Assembly (NCBI RefSeq): GCF_020696975.1
Contig: NZ_JAJGBK010000022.1
Location: forward strand, 62,001-126,000
DNA length: 64,000 nt
Source of the DNA: Methanoculleus sp.
Lineage (GTDB): Archaea; Halobacteriota; Methanomicrobia; Methanomicrobiales; Methanoculleaceae
Direction: 5' to 3'
In this document: piece by piece, positions 51,532 to 61,035 of the stretch
Layout: each line of letters begins with the position of its first letter
Numbering within the stretch: the stretch's first letter is position 1
Translations under genes and position numbers: made by a program
Notes under the pieces: model-generated
Database searches by the model: none
The model's input: only the letters and a program-made list of their open reading frames with translations
Told to the model about the DNA's origin: nothing

Positions 51532-51665
51532 GTCAACACAAGTTGACATAGACACGGTTAAGAGATCTAAGTCAACCAGACGGAACTTACAACCCGCACG
51601 GGTGCATATGTCAACCCGGGTTGACATAGGATCAACGCACCCCGTCTAAGACAACTTACGTTGAC
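51532..51665. promoter_or_regulatory. Cluster of GTTGAC/GTCAAC palindromes
   Basis: GTCAAC-ACAA-GTTGAC at 51532-51547, a single GTCAAC at 51571-51576, the perfect 20-bp palindrome ATGTCAACCCGGGTTGACAT at 51608-51627, and a single GTTGAC at 51660-51665. The two full palindromes are centred 78 bases apart. They lie upstream of the beta-lactamase-family gene (51850) and look like multiple sites for a dimeric DNA-binding protein. Confidence 0.55.
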
Positions 51666-51849
51666 GTAGACCGATGCTCTCGTTTGCGGCCGGTGTGCCA
51701 AATACGGTCCGGGAAGAACTCCACCGAAACGTATATCGACTCCTGCTATTTTCAGGCTTATAGAGCTGGCCTCAGAGCCGTACAGACCGGGTCTTCCGGG
51801 GTTGAAACCGCACCTCGGCACGAGAGCCAGGGGAGGCTGGAAGGCTCAA

Positions 51850-53046
51850 ATGGAAGATGTTACCGTAAGAGGGTATGCCAAACCAGAATTTGAGGGGGTC
51901 CGGGAGGCGTTCATCGAGAACTTCCGGCGCCGCAGGGAACTTGGAGCGGCCTGCTGCATCTACTACCGCGGGGAGAAGGTCGTCGACCTCTGGGGCGGGG
52001 TCCGGAACAGGGCGACGGGGGAGCCGTGGGAAGAGGATACAATGGCCCTGGTCTTCTCCTCGACAAAGGGCATGGCCGGCCTCGCGATGGCGCTCGCCCA
52101 CTCGAGGGGCCTCTATGAGTACGACGAGCGGGTGAGCACCTACTGGCCGGAGTTCGCCCGAGCGGGCAAGGATAGGATCACGGTCCGGCAGCTCCTTTCG
52201 CACCAGGCCGGGCTGTTCGCTCTCGATGAGCGGCCGGACAGGAGCCTCGTCGCGAACCTCGACCGGCTGGCCGTCGTCCTCGCCCGGCAGAGACCGGCCT
52301 GGGAGCCGGGAACCCGCCAGGCCTACCACGGCATCACCCTCGGCTTCTACGAGAGCGAGCTGCTCCGCCGGGTTGATCCCGGACATCGGAGCCTGGGACG
52401 GTTCTTCCAGGAGGAGATCGCCGATACGCTCGGACTCGACTTCTACATCCGGCTGCCCGAGGAGATCCCGAACTCCCGGCTGGCGCCGCTTGAACGGCCG
52501 CGCAATATGGCGGCGATGCTCTTCACGATGCCTCTCCCGCTCGTGCTCTCGGCGATCAACCCGCGATCACGCTTCCGCAGGTGCCTGGAGGGGTCGGAGC
52601 TGCCGGAAGGAGACAGAGAGCGCATCTACGCCCGGAACCTGGAGGTGCCTGCGGGGGGAGGTGTCGGGACGGCCCGGGCCATGGCCCGGGCCTACAGCGT
52701 CTTTGCGACCAATGGAAGGGAACTCGGACTCCGCGAGGAGACGCTCCGGCGCCTGATGGCGCCTGCAGTCCCGCCGGCCCACGGGTTCCGCGACGAGTGC
52801 ATGAAGGTGGAGGTCCGGTTCTCGCTCGGATTCATGAAGCCGGACCATGAGAATCCCTTTGCCCACCCGACATCCTTTGGAGCGCCCGGAACCGGGGGTT
52901 CCTTCGGCTTTGCCGACCCGCATGCCGGGATAGGGTATGCGTACATCCCGAACCAGATGGGGATTCACCTGGAGGATCCAAGGGAAGCCGCACTGCGCAG
53001 GGCAATGTACCGCTCCATCGGGGAGCCGGATCCGTACCATGCATGA
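51850..53046 (+). CDS. Beta-lactamase/esterase-family serine hydrolase (class C-like, EstB type)
   Basis: A 398-residue cytosolic protein from the ATG at 51850 with GGAAGG before it. The SxxK nucleophile motif is VFSSTKGM (Ser70, Lys73). A Tyr of the second motif sits in RQAYHGITLG. The third-motif region is near FGAPGTGGSFGFADP, where Gly-Thr-Gly-Gly replaces KTG. No signal peptide, so it is not a periplasmic lactamase. Archaeal and bacterial relatives include carboxylesterases such as EstB and D-amino peptidases. The substrate is unknown. The palindrome cluster at 51532-51665 may regulate it. Confidence 0.88.
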   Translation: MEDVTVRGYAKPEFEGVREAFIENFRRRRELGAACCIYYRGEKVVDLWGGVRNRATGEPWEEDTMALVFSSTKGMAGLAMALAHSRGLYEYDERVSTYWPEFARAGKDRITVRQLLSHQAGLFALDERPDRSLVANLDRLAVVLARQRPAWEPGTRQAYHGITLGFYESELLRRVDPGHRSLGRFFQEEIADTLGLDFYIRLPEEIPNSRLAPLERPRNMAAMLFTMPLPLVLSAINPRSRFRRCLEGSELPEGDRERIYARNLEVPAGGGVGTARAMARAYSVFATNGRELGLREETLRRLMAPAVPPAHGFRDECMKVEVRFSLGFMKPDHENPFAHPTSFGAPGTGGSFGFADPHAGIGYAYIPNQMGIHLEDPREAALRRAMYRSIGEPDPYHA

Positions 53047-53201
53047 GGGAGGGCGCAGGCAGAGCAGACGTGAGGCCCCCGGATCGCCAATCATCATACC
53101 GTCCGGGGGGTGAGAGATCGACGGCGGATTTATGGTATCCCAACCGGTAGAGGGCATTCCGTGCCTGCTGAGATGCCCGGCCGGCACACCAAAAAGAAAA
53201 A

Positions 53202-53894
53202 TTATTTTCCGAATCGCTCCGGGAACTGCTGCACAATCCCATCTGATAGCGTATCCGACAGGACGAGAATTTGATCATAGATCTCATCGTAGGCTTCGAT
53301 ATCAGCGGTGTAGTTTCCATTTACGCGTGCAACGACTTCATCGTTCGTCATCGCCAGGTGCTGATATAACGCTTCGCGTATGGCCGATTCTTCGAAGTAT
53401 GGGTTCTTATCCGCAAGGAATGCAGCGATGTCATCTGCATTCTGGTTCCACCGCGCTGAATCGGTTTGCACCTGTGATGTATTCTCCGCCTTCACAGCCT
53501 CAATGATATCAACCGCAATCAGAATATGCTCCTTTAGCAATGCGGTCAGGTTATCCCCGGCCTCTTCTCCGTAAAAGGGTTTGATGGCATTGCCAATGTC
53601 TTCCTGATTCGAGAGAAGTCGTGCTGCGGTGGCATTGGTATCTGGAGCGTTCTCAAGCGATGATACGATGTACATGCGTGTCCAGACAACGTGTTCAGTC
53701 CATAACGAGTCCATGGTCGTCCTGAGTTCGAACTCTTCCTGGGAGTAGACCAACGGGGTGGTAGTATTATTTATTACAGAGGATTGTGTGTCATTTGTTA
53801 CGGAAGATTGTGTGTGCTGCGCCGCCACACCGGATGTAACCAGCAGGGTAAGACAGACGCATACAATTCCTATCAAAAGAATTCGTTTCCTCAT
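53202..53894 (-). CDS. Secreted protein of unknown function
   Basis: About 230 residues from the ATG at 53894, preceded by a G-rich ribosome site. The N-terminal signal peptide is ILLIGIVCVCLTLLVTSGVAA followed by a Ser/Thr/Asn-rich linker (TQSSVTNDTQSSVINNTTT) with NxT sequons suited to N-glycosylation. The rest is alpha-helical with repeated acidic patches (WTEHVVWTRMYIVSSLE, SNQEDIGNAIKPFYGEEAG, LLKEHILIAVDIIEAV). The His and Glu residues in WTEHVVWTR and KEHILI could bind metal as in four-helix bundles, but this is speculative. Family unknown. Confidence 0.7.
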   Translation of the reverse strand: MRKRILLIGIVCVCLTLLVTSGVAAQHTQSSVTNDTQSSVINNTTTPLVYSQEEFELRTTMDSLWTEHVVWTRMYIVSSLENAPDTNATAARLLSNQEDIGNAIKPFYGEEAGDNLTALLKEHILIAVDIIEAVKAENTSQVQTDSARWNQNADDIAAFLADKNPYFEESAIREALYQHLAMTNDEVVARVNGNYTADIEAYDEIYDQILVLSDTLSDGIVQQFPERFGK

Positions 53895-54583
53895 AGCGTG
53901 ACCCCCCCTGAGAGGGCGTGCCCACATAACACGCCGGATACTTATGCTTATCTGAAGCGGTGCCGTGTTGCATAAATCCGGTCCTTCGGCCCGGACAGAG
54001 AAGATGCCGGAGATGTTTCTTCAGGCACGCTTTGGAGCCGGGTATCGCCCTCTGCTCGACAGGGTGGCGCCTGGAACGTTCGGACAGGCGGTTGTCGATC
54101 CCGGGACCTCGTTCGAGCTGGAGGTGCCGGCACTGCTGGAATGGAGGTCTGGTGAGGCTGAGGCAGGGCGGGCGGGGTCCCGCGGATCAGGCCTACTGGC
54201 CGGGAATGGCTGGATCGATAAAGGGGCGGCGAGGGATGCCCCGCGTACCCCGGCCATCGTGAATACGCCTGTCCTGACCCAGGTCCGGCACGCCTCGATG
54301 GCGTCTCGCGGCCGGTCGTCCCCGGGATAGGCCCTCCTCGAAGAGCAAGATGACCCGCTCGGCACAGTCCGCAGCCCGGGCCGCCATCACCGTCTGGTCC
54401 TGCTTGCTGTATTTTTTCATGGATAGAGCACCCGCTACCATACGTCCGGAATCAGGCTGCATTTCGTGGATCCCGGAAAAGCCGCACTGTACGCAGCCTG
54501 ACGCCCCATCGGAAAGTATATCCGTACCCTGGACGAGTCGGGACTATGAGATCTGCGCCCAGGCTGCAGAATGAGGGTGAATC
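53895..54583. other. Intergenic region containing an immunity-gene relic
   Basis: Besides the relic at 54225-54420 I see no gene. 53960-54220 is GC-rich and appears to be decayed coding sequence without a clean frame. Confidence 0.4.
54225..54420 (-). pseudogene. Frameshifted immunity-protein-like gene (copy 2)
   Basis: From the ATG at 54420 the frame reads MKKYSKQDQTVMAARAADC and AERVILLFEE; then at about 54332 one extra G shifts the frame. The match continues in the next frame as AYPGDDRPRDAIEAC, RTWV and FTMAGVRGASLAA, where it ends. Family members continue for another ~50 residues of Ala-rich helix, absent here. It is therefore a frameshifted and truncated gene of the same family as the relic at 51274-51390. 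Confidence 0.7.
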
Positions 54584-54994
54584 ATGAACCGGATAGTGCA
54601 TTTCGAGATCCATGCCGGCAACCCGGAGCGGGCGGTGAAGTTCTACCGGGACGTCTTCGGCTGGGAGATAGAGGAGTGGCGCCAGCCCGGCGTCGAGATG
54701 AGAGACGAAGATCGCTACTGGATGGTGATGACCGGACCTGAGACCGAGCCCGGCATCAACGGCGGCCTCGTATTCCGCCAGGGCCCGGCACCCACTGAAG
54801 GACAGCCCGTGAACGCATACGTCTGCACGATCGGCGTCAGCAACCTGGACGAATCTCTCGATGCGGTCCTCAAAGCCGGTGGGAGCATCGCCCTCCCGAA
54901 GATGGGGGTGCCGCGGGTCGGGTGGCTCGCGTACTGCAAGGACACCGAGGGGAACACATTCGGCGTGATCCAGCCGGACGAGAAGGCAGAGTAG
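54584..54994 (+). CDS. VOC-superfamily (glyoxalase/dioxygenase-fold) protein
   Basis: A 136-residue protein with two beta-alpha-beta-beta-beta halves: VHFEIHAGNPERAVKFYRDVFGWEIEEW and VCTIGVSNLDESLDAVLKAGGSIALPKMGVPRVGWLAYCKDTEGNTFGVIQ. The metal-binding His (HFEI) and Glu-like positions seem partly kept. Members include glyoxalase I-like enzymes, antibiotic-resistance proteins and unknowns; this one-domain type (annotated VOC family protein) usually has no known substrate. Two alpha/beta-hydrolases follow on the same strand. Confidence 0.87.
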   Translation: MNRIVHFEIHAGNPERAVKFYRDVFGWEIEEWRQPGVEMRDEDRYWMVMTGPETEPGINGGLVFRQGPAPTEGQPVNAYVCTIGVSNLDESLDAVLKAGGSIALPKMGVPRVGWLAYCKDTEGNTFGVIQPDEKAE

Positions 54995-55014
54995 CTGCCT
55001 CCGGCAAGACCGGT

Positions 55015-55968
55015 ATGATCGAGCAGACCCGGGTGCGCTTCGATTCGGGCGGCACCGCGTGCGTCGGCTACCTCTACCGCTCCGCCGGGGCCGGTACCCT
55101 CCGGCCCTGCGTGGTGCTCGCGGCCGGGTTTGCCGGCACCCAGGATACGCCATCGATCCAGGCAACCGCACGTGCGTTCGCCGCAGCCGATCTGGCCGCA
55201 CTGACCTTCGATTACCGGAACTTCGGGGAGAGCGAGGGCATCCCGCGCCAGGTGATCGAGATCAAGAGGCAGCACGACGATATCCGCGCCGCGGTCCGGT
55301 TTGCCCGCGGCCTGGCCGGGATCGACCCGGAACGGGTTGCCCTGTGGGGGACGTCTCTTGGAGGCGGCCACGTCATCGCGGTTGCCGCAGACGACCCGCG
55401 TATCGCGGCCGTCGTCGCGCAGGTCCCATTCAACGGCTTCCCGGCAAAGGTGGAAGGCAGGTCGGCGGCCGCGACGGGGAGGCTCCTTCTCGTGGCACTC
55501 GAAGACGCCCTCCGGGGCTGGCTGGGCCGCCCGCCCCGCTACATCCCTGCCGTCGGCGCGACCGGCGAGACCGCCGTCATGGCCACGCGAGAGGCGCGCC
55601 AGGCCATCGAGGGGATGCAGAGCAGCCACTGGAGAAACGAGGTCGCACCGCGAGCGCTCCTTGAGATGATGCGCTACAAGCCTGGCGAGAAGGCGCGCCG
55701 GGTCGCGATACCGGTGCTGGTCTGTATCGCCGAAAACGACCGCGAAACACCGCCGGAACTGGCCCGCGAGATAGCGGACGCCGCTCCACGCGGCGAGTTC
55801 AAGAGTTATCCCGTCGCTCACTTCGACTTTTACCGCCCGGAGGTGCGGAAAATGGCGATCGCCGACCAGATCGCCTTCCTGCGGAGGCACCTGAGGCTCG
55901 ATGTGCGAACAACCGGTGAGGAGGGGAGGGTATCGACCGGCCCTCCGGGCACCCATGAGAGGAGTTAA
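55015..55968 (+). CDS. Alpha/beta-hydrolase (dienelactone-hydrolase-like)
   Basis: About 317 residues from the ATG at 55015, 20 bases after the VOC stop. Nucleophile elbow GTSLGGGH (Ser), acid in ENDRETPPEL (Asp) and His in PVAHFDFY complete a triad. The N-terminal VRFDSGGTACVGYLYRSAG and VVLAAGFAGTQDTPS fit the family of YcjY-like hydrolases. The substrate is unknown. The C-terminal ~25 residues are Gly/Arg-rich and beyond the usual domain. Confidence 0.88.
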   Translation: MIEQTRVRFDSGGTACVGYLYRSAGAGTLRPCVVLAAGFAGTQDTPSIQATARAFAAADLAALTFDYRNFGESEGIPRQVIEIKRQHDDIRAAVRFARGLAGIDPERVALWGTSLGGGHVIAVAADDPRIAAVVAQVPFNGFPAKVEGRSAAATGRLLLVALEDALRGWLGRPPRYIPAVGATGETAVMATREARQAIEGMQSSHWRNEVAPRALLEMMRYKPGEKARRVAIPVLVCIAENDRETPPELAREIADAAPRGEFKSYPVAHFDFYRPEVRKMAIADQIAFLRRHLRLDVRTTGEEGRVSTGPPGTHERS

Positions 55969-56031
55969 AGATGGCACCCGAAAGTTTTACCCGGCATCGC
56001 CGGAGTTATCCCTTGGGGTAAGGAGACATCT

Positions 56032-56856
56032 ATGGATACAGTCAGGTCGAACGATGGAACGCTCATCGCCTACGAGCGAAGCGGGACCGGGCCGGCTCTG
56101 GTCCTGGTGCATGGCACAACCGCGGACCACACGCGCTGGGGGCGTATCCTCCCGATGCTCGAGCGGACATTCACCGTGTATGCCGTCGACCGGCGTGGAC
56201 GCGGTCGGAGCGGCGATTCGGCAGCCTACGCTATCGAGCGCGAATACGAGGATATCGCCGCTGTGGTGAACTCTATCTCCGGACCGGTGAACCTTCTCGG
56301 CCACTCGTACGGCGCGTTGATCTCCCTTGAGGCAGCACTCCGCGTCACGAACCTCAACAGGCTCGTTCTGTACGAACCCGCGTTACCGGTCGGACTGCCT
56401 ATGTATCCACCCGGTGCACGGGCGAAGATCCAGGCGCTCCTTGATGCGGGGGACCGGGAGGGGGTTCTGCTCGCATTCTATCGTGATGTTGTCGAGGTGC
56501 CGGAGGATCAACTCGCCGTTCTCCGAAAGGACCCGTCCTGGGCAGCCCGGCTGGAAGCGGCGCACACCATCCCGCGAGAATTCGCGGATGAGGATTATAT
56601 CTTCGAGCCCTCCCGCTTTAAGGACCTGGACGTTCCCACGCTGCTCCTGCAGGGTGAGGAGAGTCCCCGCTATCTCAAGGCAGCTACAGAGGCGGTGCAT
56701 GCGGCGCTACCGGCGAGCAGGATCGTTGTCATGCCCGGAGAGCAGCATATCGCAATGAGCACGGCGCCGGAACTCTTCGTCCGGCTGATCACCGAGTTCC
56801 TGCTCGGTCCGGCTGAACCGGTGCGGGTGGAGATGACTGGCGGACGGAAAGAGTAG
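56032..56856 (+). CDS. Alpha/beta-hydrolase
   Basis: A 274-residue protein. Oxyanion-hole motif VLVHGTTADHTRW, nucleophile LGHSYGALISLEAA (Ser), RRGRGRSGDS strand and C-terminal His in GEQHIAMSTAP are intact. It belongs to the large group of small cytosolic esterases, haloalkane- or haloperoxidase-like enzymes. Ribosome site GGAGA precedes the ATG. It forms a possible unit with the upstream hydrolase, although they differ in sequence type and are not recent duplicates. Confidence 0.9.
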   Translation: MDTVRSNDGTLIAYERSGTGPALVLVHGTTADHTRWGRILPMLERTFTVYAVDRRGRGRSGDSAAYAIEREYEDIAAVVNSISGPVNLLGHSYGALISLEAALRVTNLNRLVLYEPALPVGLPMYPPGARAKIQALLDAGDREGVLLAFYRDVVEVPEDQLAVLRKDPSWAARLEAAHTIPREFADEDYIFEPSRFKDLDVPTLLLQGEESPRYLKAATEAVHAALPASRIVVMPGEQHIAMSTAPELFVRLITEFLLGPAEPVRVEMTGGRKE

Positions 56857-57057
56857 CGCCAGCAGGTGCCAGGGGCGGGACGGGACTTATATTCAGGGAC
56901 AGGAGCACTCAGAACGCTCTCCCCGGTTGACGGAGGGGTCCCGAACGGCGAATGAACCCGCCGCTCTCTCCCGGAGAAGGACCCCCATCTCACTCCCGAT
57001 TGTTTGAATCGGGTTAATGCCTGGGGAGAGCCAATACCATAACAGGACAGAAGAAGC

Positions 57058-57330
57058 ATGAGCAAGACAATCATTACCGTCGTCGGGAAGGATGCCGTCG
57101 GCATCATCGCGAAGGTCTGCACCTACCTTGCCGATAACCAGGTCAATGTCGAGGACATCTCGCAGACGATCGTCCAGGGCTACTTCAACATGATGATGAT
57201 CGTCGATACCAGCAGGTCGTCAAAGCCGTACGCCGAGATGGTGACCGAACTCGACGACCTCGGCGATGCGATCGGCGTCCGGATCCGGTGCCAGCGGGAA
57301 GATATCTTCACAAAGATGCACCGTATCTGA
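57058..57330 (+). CDS. ACT-domain protein (UPF0237)
   Basis: A 90-residue single ACT domain: [36 protein letters not shown], then [10 protein letters not shown] and an end [12 protein letters not shown]. The short UPF0237 type is nearly always encoded directly ahead of a UPF0210/PFL-like gene, as here (9 bases apart). It is likely a ligand-binding regulatory partner of that protein. Confidence 0.92.
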   Translation: MSKTIITVVGKDAVGIIAKVCTYLADNQVNVEDISQTIVQGYFNMMMIVDTSRSSKPYAEMVTELDDLGDAIGVRIRCQREDIFTKMHRI

Positions 57331-57338
57331 GGGGTCCT

Positions 57339-58703
57339 ATGATCAATATCCTTGAGGTGAACGAGACCAACAAGATGATCGAGCAGGAGAGGCTCGATGT
57401 CCGGACGATCACGCTCGGCATCAGCCTTCTCGACTGCTGCGACGCCGATCTCGACGCCTTAAACCGGAATATATACGAAAAAATCACCCGGCTGGCGAGA
57501 GACCTCGTCTCGACCGGGAGGGAGATCGAGATCGAGTACGGGATCCCGATCGTGAACAAGAGAATATCCGTAACCCCCATCGCACTCGTCGGCGGGCGGG
57601 CCTGCAGATCCCCCGAAGACTTCGTAGAGGTCGCAAAGACGCTTGATCGGGCCGCACGGGACACGGGGGTCAACTTCCTCGGGGGCTACTCGGCGATCGT
57701 CTCGAAGGGGATGACCCCGACCGAGGAAGCCCTCATCCGCTCGATCCCGGCGGCCCTCGCCTCGACCGAGAGGGTCTGCAGTTCGGTGAACATCGGCTCG
57801 ACAAAGACCGGGATCAACATGGACGCCGTGAAACTGATGGGGGAGATCGTGCGGGAGACGGCCGAGGCGACGAAGGAGCATAACTCTATCGGCTGCACGA
57901 AACTGGTCGTCCTCTGCAACGCCCCCGACGACAACCCGTTCATGGCCGGGGCGTTCCACGGCGTCTCGGAGGCCGACGCGGTCATTAACGTCGGCGTGAG
58001 CGGGCCGGGGGTCATCAAGCACGCGCTCGAGGGCGCCCGGGGCGAGAACTTCGAGGTCCTCTGCGAGACGGTCAAGAAGACGGCCTTCAAGGTCACCCGG
58101 GCCGGGCAACTCGTCGCCCAGGAGGCCTCGGAGCGGCTCGGGATCCCGTTCGGGATCGTCGACCTCTCCCTTGCCCCCACGCCCTCCGTCGGGGACAGCG
58201 TCGCGGGGATCCTCGAGGAGATGGGGCTTGAGTCGGCCGGTGCACCGGGGACGACGGCCGCCCTTGCCCTCCTGACCGACCAGGTGAAGAAGGGCGGGAT
58301 CATGGCGAGTTCGTTTGTCGGCGGGCTCTCGGGCGCGTTCATCCCGGTCAGCGAGGACCAGGGGATGATCGATGCGGTGAACCGCGGCGCCCTCACGATC
58401 GAGAAACTCGAGGCGATGACCTGCGTCTGCTCGGTTGGCCTGGATATGATCGCGATCCCGGGCAACACACCGGCCTCGACGATATCGGGCATCATCGCCG
58501 ACGAGGCCGCGATCGGGATGATTAACCAGAAGACCACCGCCGTCCGGCTGATCCCGGTGATCGGGAAGGATGTCGGCGAGACCGTCGAGTTCGGCGGGCT
58601 GCTGGGGCACGCGCCGATCCAGCAGATCAACAGGTTCGGCTGCGCCGACTTCATCAACCGCGGCGGACGGATCCCCGCACCGATTCACAGTTTCAAGAAT
58701 TGA
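57339..58703 (+). CDS. PFL-like protein UPF0210 (DUF711)
   Basis: A 454-residue protein from the ATG at 57339, preceded by GGGG. Typical segments are [38 protein letters not shown] and [18 protein letters not shown], and near the end [27 protein letters not shown] and [14 protein letters not shown]. The fold is related to pyruvate formate-lyase-type barrels but it has no Gly-radical motif, so it is not expected to be a radical enzyme. The gene pair with UPF0237 is widely conserved in bacteria and archaea; its function is unknown. Confidence 0.92.
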   Translation: MINILEVNETNKMIEQERLDVRTITLGISLLDCCDADLDALNRNIYEKITRLARDLVSTGREIEIEYGIPIVNKRISVTPIALVGGRACRSPEDFVEVAKTLDRAARDTGVNFLGGYSAIVSKGMTPTEEALIRSIPAALASTERVCSSVNIGSTKTGINMDAVKLMGEIVRETAEATKEHNSIGCTKLVVLCNAPDDNPFMAGAFHGVSEADAVINVGVSGPGVIKHALEGARGENFEVLCETVKKTAFKVTRAGQLVAQEASERLGIPFGIVDLSLAPTPSVGDSVAGILEEMGLESAGAPGTTAALALLTDQVKKGGIMASSFVGGLSGAFIPVSEDQGMIDAVNRGALTIEKLEAMTCVCSVGLDMIAIPGNTPASTISGIIADEAAIGMINQKTTAVRLIPVIGKDVGETVEFGGLLGHAPIQQINRFGCADFINRGGRIPAPIHSFKN

Positions 58704-58799
58704 GGGACGGGGAGGTTCGGCTGCGGGGATGGATGTAAGGAGGAAAAAACCCTTTTGCGCTGCCCCCGTTCCCCATGCCCGGCGCCCGTTTCCGCTGCC

Positions 58800-59831
58800 T
58801 CAGGCCCATCCCATCAGGTGCAATGCCGAGAACGCAAGAAACCCGATCGACGCGCTGAGCGGTATCGTGAGGAGCCACGCCGCGACGATCCGGCGCGCAA
58901 CACCCCATTTCACGAACCTCGCCCCTTTGGTGACCCCGACGCCCATGATGGAGGAAGATATGATATGCGTCGTGCTCACCGGGATCCCCGCAAGGGAAGC
59001 CCCGATGATCGTCGCGGCACCGGCGGTCTCCGCCGAAAATCCATGGACCGGGCGGAGCCTGGTGATCCCGTAGCCCATCGTCTTCACGATCCGCCATCCC
59101 CCGAAGAATGTGCCGAGCGCGATCGCCGCGTGCGCGGCGACGATCACCCAGAGGGGAACCGGCAGGTTGTTCGGATCGACGCCCGCTCCGAAGTAGCCGA
59201 TAGAGAAGAGGAGCGGGGTGATGATCCCCATTGTCTTCTGCGCATCGTTGGTCCCGTGGCTGAAACTGTACGCGGCCGCCGAGAAGAGCTGGAGGCGCCT
59301 GAAGTCCCGTTCAGCCGCCGCTCGCGAGGTACCCCCGGAGAGCCGTATTACTCCTGTCATAAACAGTAGGCCCATAAGGAGCCCGATGATAGGCGAGAGG
59401 AACATGAAGAGAACGATTGTCCCGATGGTCGAGAGTTGAATCGCCGCAATGCCGGCCGCCGCGAGGCCACCGCCCATCAGGCCCCCGATGAGCGCGTGCG
59501 ACGAGGATGTCGGGAGGCCCGAGTACCAGGTTATGATGTTCCAGACGATCGCCCCGACGAGGCCGGAGAGCACGATGAAAGGGATGACAGGGGCCGCGAC
59601 ATGATCGAGGTTGATGATCTTGCTGATGGTGCTCGCGACAGCGACACCGAACCCGAAGGCCGCGATGAAGTTGAAGAACGCAGCGAATGCCACGGCGTTT
59701 CTTGGGGAGAGGACTTTTGTCGAGACGACGGTCGAGATGGAGTTGGCCGAGTCGTGAAAACCGTTTGTGAAATCGAAGATGAGTGCGAGGATGATGATGC
59801 CGACGATGAGAAGCAGGGTGGGATCGAGCAT
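58800..59831 (-). CDS. pit: PiT-family inorganic phosphate permease
   Basis: A 343-residue protein with about ten membrane helices. The two inverted PiT signatures are present: FDFTNGFHDSANSISTVVSTKVL at the N-terminus and SFSHGTNDAQKTMGI in the middle, each with the GxxDxxN/GTNDAQ-type substrate site. GLPTSSSHALIGGLMG and GIPVSTTHIISSSIMGVG are paired helical hairpins. It takes up phosphate, usually proton- or sodium-coupled. A PhoU-like regulator commonly accompanies such genes, but none is seen here; the ~285-base gap upstream is A/T-rich and probably holds its promoter. Confidence 0.94.
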   Translation of the reverse strand: MLDPTLLLIVGIIILALIFDFTNGFHDSANSISTVVSTKVLSPRNAVAFAAFFNFIAAFGFGVAVASTISKIINLDHVAAPVIPFIVLSGLVGAIVWNIITWYSGLPTSSSHALIGGLMGGGLAAAGIAAIQLSTIGTIVLFMFLSPIIGLLMGLLFMTGVIRLSGGTSRAAAERDFRRLQLFSAAAYSFSHGTNDAQKTMGIITPLLFSIGYFGAGVDPNNLPVPLWVIVAAHAAIALGTFFGGWRIVKTMGYGITRLRPVHGFSAETAGAATIIGASLAGIPVSTTHIISSSIMGVGVTKGARFVKWGVARRIVAAWLLTIPLSASIGFLAFSALHLMGWA

Positions 59832-60116
59832 GATATCGGATGGTTATTGGTAGCCCTGCGCAGGATATAGCAATTCTCGACGGAGAATATAGAAGAATAT
59901 AGAGACTCTATATCCACCGACCGGTTCAGGCGCCCGGAATGGAACCGGCTCCAGAGATCCTTCGTCCTCGCTGCATCAAGTGCCATCAGACTCCGGTATT
60001 GCTGTAAGACATCCCTGCAAAGAGGTATAACGAAGACGGTGCCAGACGCACACCCGGCAACGGGCGATCCGGACAGGCGATCGGTCCGGCCTTCGCCGGG
60101 AAGAGGTGATGAATGA
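59832..60116. promoter_or_regulatory. Divergent intergenic region between pit and the arginase-family gene
   Basis: 59868-59925 has several ATATAG/TATATTC stretches (TAGCAATTCTCGA, AGAAGAATATAGAGACTCTATATCC) including the inverted GATATAGAG/CTCTATATC-like pair near 59888-59912, suitable for a phosphate-responsive promoter. No gene is seen. Confidence 0.4.
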
Positions 60117-61025
60117 ATGCCTGATTATACGATCCTTGAAGCGCCGTCGAACCTGGGGTTACGGCCGGGCGGTGTCGAACGGCTGCCTGACGCCCTCCGG
60201 GCCGCGGGCCTGTCCGCCATGCTCGGTGCCGACAGCGCCGGACGGGTGGACCCGCCGCCCTACGATGGCAGGCGCGACCCGAAGACGCATCTCTTGAACG
60301 GCGACGCCATCCGTGCCTACTCGGTCTCGCTGGCCGACGCCGTGGCGCCCCTCATTGAGCGGGGGCGCTTTCCCGTCGTGCTGGGCGGCGATTGCAGCAT
60401 CCTCCTCGGTCCCGCACTCGCCCTGCGCCGGATGGGGCGCTACGGGCTCTTCTTCATCGATGGACACACCGACTTCTACCAGCCTGAGGCCGAGCCGCGC
60501 GGGGAGGTGGCGTCGATGGAACTCGCGCTTGTATCCGGCCGCGGCCCCGCAGTCCTGGCCGATATCGACGGCTTCGGCCCTCTCGTCCAGGACGAGGATA
60601 TCGTTGCCTTCGGGTTCCGCGACGAAGAGCAGGCAGCGCGGGAGGGGAGCCGGGATATACGGGATACACCCATCCGGGCCTGCAGCCTGGAGGAGGTGCG
60701 CTCGCGGGGTGTCGCACGGACGGTGTCGCACGCGCTCACCCGGCTGGTCCGGGACGACCTCGCCGGTTTCTGGATCCACCTCGACGCGGACGTCCTGGAC
60801 GATGCCGTGATGCCTGCGGTGGACTACCGGATGCCCGGGGGGCTGAGCCTCTCCGAACTCTCTGAGACGCTCGACGCGGCTGTCGGGTCGGGGCGGGCCG
60901 TGGGCCTGACGGTCACCATCTTCAACCCGGACCTTGATCCGGACAGCAGGATTGCCCGCGGGTTTGCCCGCAGCCTCGCGGCCGGGCTGGCCGGAACGGT
61001 CCTGCCGGAGAGCACCGGGAGGTGA
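60117..61025 (+). CDS. Arginase/agmatinase-superfamily ureohydrolase
   Basis: A 302-residue protein with the binuclear Mn-binding motifs of the family: GGDCSIL (Asp rather than the usual His at the first site region), FIDGHTDFY (Asp-His-Asp), and HLDADVLDDAVMPA (Asp-x-Asp). The middle IVAFGFRDEEQ corresponds to the substrate-side loop. Members include agmatinase, formiminoglutamase and guanidine hydrolases; the absence of neighbouring polyamine genes leaves the substrate open. The start ATG follows AAGAGGTGATGA. Confidence 0.87.
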   Translation: MPDYTILEAPSNLGLRPGGVERLPDALRAAGLSAMLGADSAGRVDPPPYDGRRDPKTHLLNGDAIRAYSVSLADAVAPLIERGRFPVVLGGDCSILLGPALALRRMGRYGLFFIDGHTDFYQPEAEPRGEVASMELALVSGRGPAVLADIDGFGPLVQDEDIVAFGFRDEEQAAREGSRDIRDTPIRACSLEEVRSRGVARTVSHALTRLVRDDLAGFWIHLDADVLDDAVMPAVDYRMPGGLSLSELSETLDAAVGSGRAVGLTVTIFNPDLDPDSRIARGFARSLAAGLAGTVLPESTGR

Positions 61026-61035
61026 GGCGATCCGC

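Larger units (their letters stand above)
51095..51849. other. Intergenic region with a relic gene and palindrome cluster
   Basis: Apart from the relic at 51274-51390 and the palindromes listed separately, I see no gene. A frame from about 51419 runs through the GTTGAC repeats, and its protein (VDIDTVKRSKSTRR..MSTRVDIG) is simply a reading of those repeats. Confidence 0.45.

Noticed and set aside
51419-51649. A 76-codon gene upstream of the beta-lactamase-family gene
   Set aside because: The protein is largely a translation of the GTTGAC palindromes, which explain the sequence better as binding sites.
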